Source: an uncultured Sphingorhabdus sp.
Lineage (GTDB): Bacteria; Pseudomonadota; Alphaproteobacteria; Sphingomonadales; Sphingomonadaceae
Assembly (NCBI GenBank): GCA_937873665.1
Contig: CALMYW010000296.1
Location: forward strand, 1-9,522
DNA length: 9,522 bases
Direction: 5' to 3'
Part shown: positions 1-5,872 of the stretch, in pieces
How positions within the stretch are numbered: the stretch's first letter is position 1
Layout: each line of letters opens with the position of its first letter
Notes under the pieces: model-generated
The model's database searches: none
What the model was told of the DNA's origin: nothing
What the model saw: only the letters and a program-made list of their open reading frames with translations
Translations under genes and position numbers: made by a program

Positions 1-56
1 CCCGGAATACACCATCGCCTACACCGGAAATTACACCACGAGCGCGGACGCTAACT
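1..56 (-). mobile_element. Terminal segment of an IS-like element (left edge)
   Basis: On the minus strand, bases 55 to 1 read as the outer end of an insertion-sequence-like element whose interior lies beyond the left edge. Two things support this. The transposase reading frame at 57-302 loses its homology and stops at 51-53, exactly where this segment begins. The segment also matches the right edge of the window in inverted orientation: 31 of 44 bases by hand alignment, with an identical 13-base core at 27-39 and 9485-9497. I see no transposase for this element and cannot name its family. The exact tip is uncertain by a few bases. Confidence 0.4.
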
Positions 57-302
57 GAATACCAAGTCGTCCTGCATTGATTTGTACCTTGGGTTAAGCA
101 GGACCGGTTTGCATTTGAAGTAGCCCAGCAAAGCAATCGCCACACAACGATATTTGCGTTGCCTTATTCTCGATATCTCCGCTAGTTCTTTGTCATTCAG
201 CATAAAGTAGAATCGCTGGTATGACTCATTGAAGGATGGGACGCCATATAGATCCTCGACCTCGGCAGCAGTGAGGATTGATAGCCGCTTGTTTCTGCTC
301 AT
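51..302 (-). pseudogene. Tn3-family transposase, N-terminal fragment (DUF4158 region)
   Basis: An 83-residue frame resembles the N-terminal DUF4158 region of Tn3-family transposases. It has an opening of the type ILTAAEVEDLYGVPSF, then a YFMLNDKEL segment, then the characteristic hydrophobic LLGYFK motif near residues 58-63, then DDLVF near the end. A full Tn3 transposase is close to 1000 residues, so more than 90 percent is missing. The frame ends in a TAG at 51-53 that belongs to the adjoining IS-like end, so the gene was probably cut by insertion of that element. The ATG at 302 lies about 60 bases inside a G-rich tip resembling a Tn3 terminal repeat, the usual layout for these elements. 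The fragment cannot be active. Family assignment is fairly secure; subgroup is not. Confidence 0.72.
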
Positions 303-327
303 TCTTTGACCTAAAGGTCGAAGAAGA

Positions 328-365
328 TACCGAATTTCTCAGCGCATTAGAAACTAATAGCCCCC
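328..365 (-). repeat. Probable terminal inverted repeat of the Tn3-family element
   Basis: Reading the minus strand from 365, the sequence starts with a run of five G and continues through an AT-rich stretch to GAGAAATTCGG. Tn3-family repeats are about 38 bp and typically start with GGGG. It sits about 26 bases upstream of the transposase ATG at 302. The partner repeat and target-site duplication are outside the window, so only position and the G-run support the call. If correct, the transposon boundary is at 361-365, which places foreign DNA about 60 bases past the stop of the truncated glycerate kinase. Confidence 0.35.
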
Positions 366-423
366 TGCAGCCCACGGATGGCGGGGCCTCCGGCGGTTTT
401 TGCAATATTTGGAGGCAAAATCC

Positions 424-1164
424 CTAGGACCCCTGGTTGCTCCCAAGCGCTGCAAGGATGCTACTAGGGACTCGATTCGCTAGATTAGATTTCTTGAGGA
501 CGTGCATTGCATCAACCGGCGAGCCGATGGCGGCGGCTGTCGGCCCACTGGCAACAACGCGTAAATCATCACCAATGACATCGGAAAGGATATAGGCTGT
601 CACCGGTGCAGGCGCTGCGAGGCGAGCTAATCCCCCTCCTTTTAGCCTGCTAACTTGCTGCCGCACCAAATTCATTTCGGTGATATCAAGTCCAGCGGAT
701 AGCAATAACTGGTTAAGCGCAATCTTGTCCTCAAGGGTCACACCCGGGACAGGTGCCGGAAGCAATGCCGAACCGCCCCCTGATATCAATACGATGACCT
801 GATCAGGTGGTCTGGTAGTCTCAAGCAGCTCTAATACGCGGTTGCCCGCGAGAATGCCATTGGCATCCGGCAACGGATGGGACGAACGAATGATTTCTAC
901 CCCAGGTACATCCGCTTGGTTACCGTAATGGGTCACGAGAAGCGCCTGACGCTCGCCCACCACATGGGGTAACGCTTCTCTTAGCATTTCTGGCGCGGCC
1001 TTACCGATTGAAATTAGGAACGTTCTCCCGCCCTCGGCGGGTATTGGCAGCGGGTGGGTCACCAACGTGCGCTTCAAGGCCTCTGCAGGATCTGCTGCAG
1101 CCACCGCGCAGTCAAATATTGATTTCGCTCGAGCCCTGAGATTTTCGGTCGTTGCCAGATTCAT
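424..1164 (-). CDS. Glycerate 2-kinase (GckA/TtuD, MOFRL family), C-terminally truncated
   Basis: Phosphorylates D-glycerate to 2-phosphoglycerate with ATP in the cytosol, feeding serine-cycle carbon into lower glycolysis. With the start at 1164 the product has 246 residues. Family landmarks in order: SIGKAA (about 52-57), SSHPLPDANG (94-103), the glycine-rich SGGGSALLPAP (128-138), MNLVRQQVSRLKGGGLA (164-180) and LSDVIGDDLRVVASGPT (193-209). The start is chosen because homology begins there; an upstream in-frame ATG at 1239 would add 25 unlikely residues. Complete members are around 420 residues with a C-terminal MOFRL domain. That domain is missing: the frame ends in TAG at 424-426, and a probable Tn3 end begins 60 bases on. 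It lies 105 bases after glyA in the same operon. Function is probably impaired or lost. Identity of the remaining domain is secure. Confidence 0.85.
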   Translation of the reverse strand: MNLATTENLRARAKSIFDCAVAAADPAEALKRTLVTHPLPIPAEGGRTFLISIGKAAPEMLREALPHVVGERQALLVTHYGNQADVPGVEIIRSSHPLPDANGILAGNRVLELLETTRPPDQVIVLISGGGSALLPAPVPGVTLEDKIALNQLLLSAGLDITEMNLVRQQVSRLKGGGLARLAAPAPVTAYILSDVIGDDLRVVASGPTAAAIGSPVDAMHVLKKSNLANRVPSSILAALGSNQGS

Positions 1165-1269
1165 GGTGAGGCTCTGTGGACATCCTGAAAATGCCGCCCA
1201 TCGAGCTCGAGCGCCCCGGAGGCATAAAACAAATGCCAATCTGGGGTGTTCTGCGACTCCATCGTACAG

Positions 1270-2556
1270 CTAATAGATAGGATAACGCGCACAAAGTTTT
1301 GACACTTTTTCGCGCACACTCGATTCAATTGTGTCGTTGGCGTCCTCGCCATAAGTGGCAAGGCCATCGACTATCTCAACAATCCAATCAGCGATGTCTC
1401 GAAACTCCTGCTCTCCAAAGCCACGCGTAGTACCAGCCGAAGTCCCCAAGCGGACTCCTGAAGTGATCGTAGGCTTCTCAGGATCAAAGGGAATCCCATT
1501 CTTATTGGTAGTAATGCAGGCTCGGGAGAGCGCTTTTTCGACCCTATCTCCGGTAACTCCCTTTGAACGCAGGTCCACCAGCATAAGATGGGTATCTGTG
1601 CCCCCCGTTACTATATCCAGGCCACCCTTGATCAGCTGATCGGCCAACGAGTCTGCGTTTAAGCGCACTTGACGTATGTATTTTTTGAAGTCCGGGCGCA
1701 ATGCTTCACCGAACGCTACCGCCTTGGCAGCAATGACATGCATTAGAGGACCACCCTGTATACCCGGAAATATCGCGCTGTTAACTTTCTTGGCGATTGA
1801 TTCATCATTGGTCAGTATCATTCCGCCACGAGGTCCGCGCAGCGTCTTATGCGTCGTGGTGGTTACAACATGCGCATGCGGAAATGGAGAAGGATGCTCG
1901 CCTGCAGCTACCAATCCGGCAAAGTGGGCCATATCGACCATTAAATAGGCGCCAATTTCATCGGCGATTGCGCGCATGTGTTCAAAATCTATTACCCTGG
2001 GAATAGCGGAACCACCGGCGATGATCAGCTTCGGAACATGGACACGCGCTAACGCTTCAACTTGATCATAGTCAATTCTGTTATCTCGTGGACTTACACC
2101 ATACTGAACTGCTTCGAACCACTTTCCGGACTGGTTCGGCGCCGCCCCATGGGTAAGATGGCCTCCAGAAGCCAGGTTCATCCCCATAATCGTACAGCCG
2201 GGTTCGAGAAGGGCCTGGAACACTCCCTGATTAGCTTGGGAACCGGAGTTGGGCTGGACGTTAGCGAAGGCACAACCGAACAGCTCTTGGGCTCGTTCAA
2301 TTGCCAGGTTCTCAGTGACATCTACATGTTGGCAGCCCCCATAGTATCGTCTGCCTGGATAACCTTCTGCGTATTTGTTCGTCAATACGGTACCCTGCGC
2401 CTCCATAACGGCTTTGGAGACGATATTCTCAGAGGCAATCAGCTCTATCTCATCTCGTTGTCTATGCAACTCATCCTGGATGCTCGCATAGACTTCAGGA
2501 TCGCTATCTGCCACGCCTTCTGTAAAGAAGCCAGCCAATTTTTGACGTGTATTCAT
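1270..2556 (-). CDS. glyA: Serine hydroxymethyltransferase
   Basis: PLP enzyme of the cytosol that interconverts glycine plus 5,10-methylenetetrahydrofolate with serine. With this start it has 428 residues, a full-length protein. Visible landmarks: ELIASEN (38-44), [13 protein letters not shown] (62-74), the SGSQAN segment (104-109), DMAHFAGLV (208-216), the PLP-lysine motif [14 protein letters not shown] (232-245, Lys237) and [15 protein letters not shown] (365-379). The C-terminus LCARYPIY is the usual end of the family, so the TAG at 1270-1272 is a natural stop. An in-frame ATG at 2661 would add 35 residues without family resemblance and would overlap the end of the dehydrogenase gene, so 2556 is preferred, although its ribosome site is weak. 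The neighbours make its role here serine formation for a serine-glyoxylate route rather than only C1 housekeeping. No defect seen. Confidence 0.96.
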   Translation of the reverse strand: MNTRQKLAGFFTEGVADSDPEVYASIQDELHRQRDEIELIASENIVSKAVMEAQGTVLTNKYAEGYPGRRYYGGCQHVDVTENLAIERAQELFGCAFANVQPNSGSQANQGVFQALLEPGCTIMGMNLASGGHLTHGAAPNQSGKWFEAVQYGVSPRDNRIDYDQVEALARVHVPKLIIAGGSAIPRVIDFEHMRAIADEIGAYLMVDMAHFAGLVAAGEHPSPFPHAHVVTTTTHKTLRGPRGGMILTNDESIAKKVNSAIFPGIQGGPLMHVIAAKAVAFGEALRPDFKKYIRQVRLNADSLADQLIKGGLDIVTGGTDTHLMLVDLRSKGVTGDRVEKALSRACITTNKNGIPFDPEKPTITSGVRLGTSAGTTRGFGEQEFRDIADWIVEIVDGLATYGEDANDTIESSVREKVSKLCARYPIY

Positions 2557-2605
2557 CTTAAAATACCCGAATAGTGAATAGAGATTAAACGCAAGTGCTG
2601 ACACG

Positions 2606-3577
2606 CTAAATAACGCGATCTCTGGGCTCTCGTCCTTCGAAAAAGTCATCCAGATTCTCAATTACGCGAAATCCCATAGCCTGACGAGTCTCAAGAGTTG
2701 CGCTGCCTAGGTGTGGCAGCAGTACGGTCTTACCACACTCCAGCAAACTCGCATTGATTATTGGTTCACCCTCGAAGACGTCCAGGGCTGCCCCGCCAAT
2801 GCTGCCATCTTCTAGCGCTTCGGCGAGAGCGAACTCATCAATAACTTCGCCTCGGGCGGTGTTGATGATGTATGCATCTCTATTCATAAGGCGCAGCCTT
2901 TCCGCGTTGATAAGGTGGCGATTGGATGAACCGCCGGGACAGTGTAACGATAGAAAATCACATTGCGGTATCAGCTCATCTAATGTGTCCACCTGACGTG
3001 CACCGCACTCGGCAAGAGCTTTACTACTTATGGCACTTCGATTGTAAACAACAACGTTCATGCCGAAGCCATGATGCGCACGGCGAGCTACTTCCTGGCC
3101 AATTCTTCCGAAACCGATAATGCCCAATCTCTTTCCTGACACCTTCGTGCCGACCATGTGTGTTGGCGCCCAACCCGACCACTTACCCGAGCGCAATTCC
3201 CGCTCGCCTTCGCCGGCGCGGCGGGCTACCATCAACATCAGCATTATAGTCAGATCGGCAGTGCACTCCGATAAAACACCTGGTGTGTTTGTTACTGTCA
3301 ATCCCAGGGCGCGAGCTGACTCTTCACAGATATGACTGTAACCGACACCGAAATTTCCCAGAAACCTCGTCTTAGGTGAGGCGACATCTAGTACTTCAGC
3401 GTTCAAGCTATCTGTGACGGTTGGCAATATAGCGTCATACTTTATGAGCGCCTCTTTAAGCTCCGTCGGAGTTAGTGCTCTATCCTGCCTGTTGAATGTA
3501 GTATCGTATGTCTCGGACAGTCGGGACTCGACGGCATTTGGCCAACGTCGAGTCACAAATACTGATGGTTTTCCCAT
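2606..3577 (-). CDS. D-2-hydroxyacid dehydrogenase, glyoxylate/hydroxypyruvate reductase (GyaR type)
   Basis: Expected to reduce hydroxypyruvate to D-glycerate (and glyoxylate to glycolate) with NAD(P)H in the cytosol. 323 residues, normal for the family. Features: an N-terminal VFVTRRWP strand; NFGVGYSHI and [16 protein letters not shown] in the substrate half; Rossmann motif GFGRIG (155-160); and the catalytic set Arg242 in [11 protein letters not shown], Glu271 in DVFEGEP and His289 in LLPHLGSAT. After the second Rossmann strand the protein reads YNRS (178-181). A basic residue there usually favours NADPH, which is an inference. The ATG at 3577 has AAAGAGG about eight bases upstream, so it is preferred over the in-frame ATG at 3622. 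It lies between the aminotransferase (143-base gap) and glyA (49-base gap). It ends in TAG. The exact substrate among 2-keto acids cannot be proved from sequence. Confidence 0.9.
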   Translation of the reverse strand: MGKPSVFVTRRWPNAVESRLSETYDTTFNRQDRALTPTELKEALIKYDAILPTVTDSLNAEVLDVASPKTRFLGNFGVGYSHICEESARALGLTVTNTPGVLSECTADLTIMLMLMVARRAGEGERELRSGKWSGWAPTHMVGTKVSGKRLGIIGFGRIGQEVARRAHHGFGMNVVVYNRSAISSKALAECGARQVDTLDELIPQCDFLSLHCPGGSSNRHLINAERLRLMNRDAYIINTARGEVIDEFALAEALEDGSIGGAALDVFEGEPIINASLLECGKTVLLPHLGSATLETRQAMGFRVIENLDDFFEGREPRDRVI

Positions 3578-3607
3578 CACTAAAACCTCTTTGATAAAAG
3601 TTGTGAC

Positions 3608-3619
3608 TTGCCTAGGCAA
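3608..3619. promoter_or_regulatory. 12-bp perfect palindrome upstream of the hydroxyacid dehydrogenase
   Basis: TTGCCTAGGCAA is a perfect 12-bp palindrome about 30 bases before the dehydrogenase start codon at 3577, inside the unusually long gap after the aminotransferase gene. A compact dyad here could be an operator for an internal promoter. It does not resemble an operator I recognise, and a 12-bp palindrome can arise by chance. No regulator gene is visible. Confidence 0.18.
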
Positions 3620-3720
3620 CAAGCCTTATCAGCCGCTGAACTAGCAGATTAATCCATACCACTGGCGATTTAATCGCTATCAGCCGAAACAACCGTGGGC
3701 CAGCAATACCTCGATTCTAG

Positions 3721-4980
3721 TCAGGCTACGCAATCTACGGGAAAATGCTTGTCCATCACTTCTCCAACGCGAGCGCGATCCACATCGCATCCCATCTCAA
3801 GGAGGACATCCATAAAGCGGCCAACGATATCCCTGACGGCCCCAGCATTTAGCTGATTGAGTATTCCAATGCGAACCTGTATTGGCTCGGACAATGTCGG
3901 CCAGAGACCAAATCCATTGGCTCGGCACAGCTCGACCAATTCCCCTTCACGCCCTGACAAATCCGCGGGCAAGTTCAGCACGACCAAGCTGCTCATATCC
4001 GAGGTAACTTCGCATCCCATAGTAGTCACTGCTTCCCTCAAGGCGACCTCGTGCTTACGATATGACTCAGCGCGCTTCTGAAGACCCTCCTTCAATGCCA
4101 ACCGCAAAGACTCATGAAAGGCGGCCACGGCATAAGGTGAGTGCGTTCTATGATAAGTGCCTTTCTCGACGTCCTGCCCTCCAATGATCCCCCAGTGTCG
4201 CGCCTCAAAGATCGGATGGTGGACGTACGTATAGGCACCATTTTTTATTAGCGTATCAATATAGACATCGCGGAAACTTACGGGTGCATAGGTCAGGGGA
4301 AGGCAGCAAAGTCCCTTCTGGGGGCACGATGCCCACGCTACGACTCCCGGGTAATCGTCGATTGCGAATGCCTCCACCCCAAAGGAGGAGACTGCATCTA
4401 CCAATCCCATCACTCCATGACGTTTACATGCATCCGAGAAAGCCCGGATATCGTTGATGCGCCCAGACCCAGTCTCCCAGTGAGCCATGAAAGCCCATTT
4501 GGGCTGGTGTTCCTCAAGTGCAGCGTCTATACACTCTTCAGACACAGACTCCCCGTGTTCCGCTTTAATAACAACTACACTTTTAGCCAGCGGGTTGAGC
4601 GAATCCTCCGCCAGTTCATCAGGGGTTGCCGCCTTTATTCTGAGAGTGAGTGCATCAATACTAGAGAATGTTCCGTTGCTAAAGGCAACGACTTTGTCAC
4701 CAGGCATAACTGCGGAAAACATCGCATCAAGTCCACTCCAGCCAGTGCCAGCCACTGCGAACGTATGTATGTTTGTGGTACCCCAAAGTTCCCGAAGCAT
4801 GTGCTAACATTCAATCAATCCTCGTAACACATCACTCTGCATATGATCGGCAACACCGGCTGTCGCGAAGGCCTGTAGCACCCTTTCATCCGTGTGGCCT
4901 GGCCCCGGACCTGCCGCCAACGTTTGCGGAATCTCCAACTTTGGATATCTATCAATCGCCATGTGCGGTGCCGCTCCCAT
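3721..4980 (-). CDS. Class V aminotransferase (alanine/serine-glyoxylate type), interrupted by an in-frame TAG
   Basis: PLP-dependent aminotransferase of the alanine/serine-glyoxylate aminotransferase superfamily; in this operon its likely job is serine plus glyoxylate to hydroxypyruvate plus glycine. The uninterrupted part (from 4800, 359 residues) starts abruptly at MLRELWGTTN, missing the family's N-terminus. Reading upstream in the same frame recovers it: AAGPGPGHTDERVLQAF is the expected GPG segment, followed by about 20 more residues, then one TAG at 4804-4806, then MLRELWGT. Other landmarks: VAGTGWSGLDA, HWETGSGRIND, VDAVSSFG, and CPQKGL carrying the PLP lysine. Possible starts are ATG 4980 or ATG 4962; the latter has GGGAG about ten bases upstream. 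The gene is either a fresh nonsense pseudogene or a TAG-readthrough gene. Substrate is inferred from neighbours; PhnW-like or ureidoglycine-type activities are alternatives. Confidence 0.82.
4804..4806 (-). other. In-frame TAG codon within the aminotransferase
   Basis: This amber codon follows a Cys codon and precedes His-Met-Leu-Arg-Glu-Leu-Trp. It is codon 53 counted from the ATG at 4962. Homology is continuous on both sides in one frame, so it is not a frameshift. A single transition from CAG (Gln) would explain it as a mutation. Decoding as an amino acid by a suppressor or pyrrolysine tRNA is the alternative. No such tRNA is visible in the window. Confidence 0.85.
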
Positions 4981-5017
4981 ATATAATTTTCATGCCGTTC
5001 TCTACGCCGTGCCTGCC

Positions 5018-5031
5018 CATTGAAATCAATG
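5018..5031. promoter_or_regulatory. 14-bp inverted repeat upstream of the aminotransferase operon
   Basis: CATTGAAATCAATG has perfect 6-base arms around a 2-base centre. It lies about 40 bases before the ATG at 4980, where an operator or promoter-overlapping site for the four-gene operon would be expected. I cannot match it to a known regulator and no convincing -35/-10 pair stands out. AT-rich dyads of this size occur by chance. Confidence 0.2.
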
Positions 5032-5784
5032 CAAGGCAAGTGCCGACAATACGCTCGGCGCACGTAACGGGTGATCAGCGCGTTTTCCCACAGATACGGG
5101 TGGCGAACTGATCCCCCGTCAAACCAAATATCGCATCGAACTGGTAATTTCCATTATGCGGGCAAAGAAACGAATGATTTTGGAGATCAATTTTAGACCG
5201 TAGTGTTCAATACAAAGGAAACAGGCACCGCAATGTCGCGTCGTCCTGTATTGACGAACGCTATTCTGCTCACTTATATCCGAGCAACCAACGTACAACC
5301 TAGGAGGGTCAGCCGCCGATCTGAGGTGTGTGAATTGCCAACGGCAAAATCTACGCTGTCTTATTGTTGGGTGGCTAAGTCTCAGCTTTTTGCCTGGTTG
5401 GAAGAACCCCAGCAACGGAAAGCAGAAGGACTAATCCATTCGACCAAATCCCACTGCTGAGACGAAAATTCACATGATATTTGTCCAAAGCATGAAATTT
5501 GAATCTGCCATGATCAGAGCTAATCTGGATATCAACTGCTCGCAGTGGCGGGCCCTTGCGGACACGTTTTCGCCCTAGGTTCGAAGAAGAGATCTGTTGC
5601 AGCAGGTTATAGGGGTATCTTCGCACGAGACAAAACAATGGGATCAGGTATTCTGTTGTCAGCGGTGTATGGCGCTACCCTGAGCTCGGACTGACCAGAA
5701 CTGGAACTTTCGAGTGTTTCACTTAGCTCAACACCAAGTACCGCTACAACTCAAGACAGATTGATATCTCTTCTATTGAGGTAG

Positions 5785-5817
5785 GCCTGCGAACTGCCCA
5801 AGGTTCAGCTCGCAGGC
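5785..5817 (-). terminator. Stable hairpin downstream of the glycyl radical enzyme gene
   Basis: On the minus strand, GCCTGCGAGCTG pairs with CAGTTCGCAGGC, giving a 12-bp stem with one G-U pair and a 9-base loop. It starts 56 bases after the TGA of the glycyl radical enzyme gene. Position and strength fit a transcript end or an mRNA 3' stabiliser. There is no U-run after it on either strand, so a classical intrinsic terminator is not supported. Confidence 0.45.
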
Positions 5818-5872
5818 ACACTTTGGTAAAACTCTACGAACAGAGTTAAGGTAGGACAAAAGTAGTCTCAGC

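Larger units (their letters stand above)
4981..5872. other. Gene-free stretch between the aminotransferase and the glycyl radical enzyme
   Basis: About 890 bases with no convincing gene on either strand. The open frames here (for example about 5203-5460 on plus, 5119-5415 and 5375-5638 on minus) have compositions rich in Arg, Cys, Ser and His, without domain-like patterns or good ribosome sites. I found no tRNA cloverleaf, in particular none with a CUA anticodon, and no CRISPR-like repeat. It contains the dyad at 5018-5031 near the aminotransferase start and the strong hairpin at 5785-5817 just past the glycyl radical enzyme. It may be a decayed insertion or an old junction between two modules. 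Confidence 0.6.

Noticed and set aside
376..400. GC-rich imperfect hairpin followed by five T on the plus strand, resembling a terminator
   Set aside because: The stem needs a bulge and the T-run does not directly follow it; no plus-strand gene ends nearby, and on the minus strand there is no T-run after it.
328..423. Apparent continuation of the glycerate kinase past its TAG, with a LLVSNAL-like stretch resembling the start of a MOFRL domain
   Set aside because: That stretch is encoded by the G-run and following bases of the probable Tn3 terminal repeat, so the resemblance is accidental.
2557..2661. Upstream 35-residue extension of serine hydroxymethyltransferase
   Set aside because: No family resemblance, and it overlaps the dehydrogenase C-terminus; the ATG at 2556 gives the normal protein.
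3665..3677. Small dyad GCGATTTAATCGC between the aminotransferase and the dehydrogenase
   Set aside because: A 5-bp stem with a 3-base loop is too weak for a terminator and too short to argue for an operator.
5203..5460. Plus-strand ORF of 85 codons in the gene-free region
   Set aside because: No ribosome site, no domain pattern, and it overlaps other random open frames; composition does not look like protein.
4981..5872. Possible tRNA for TAG decoding
   Set aside because: I looked for a CUA anticodon loop and a T-arm on both strands and found no cloverleaf.
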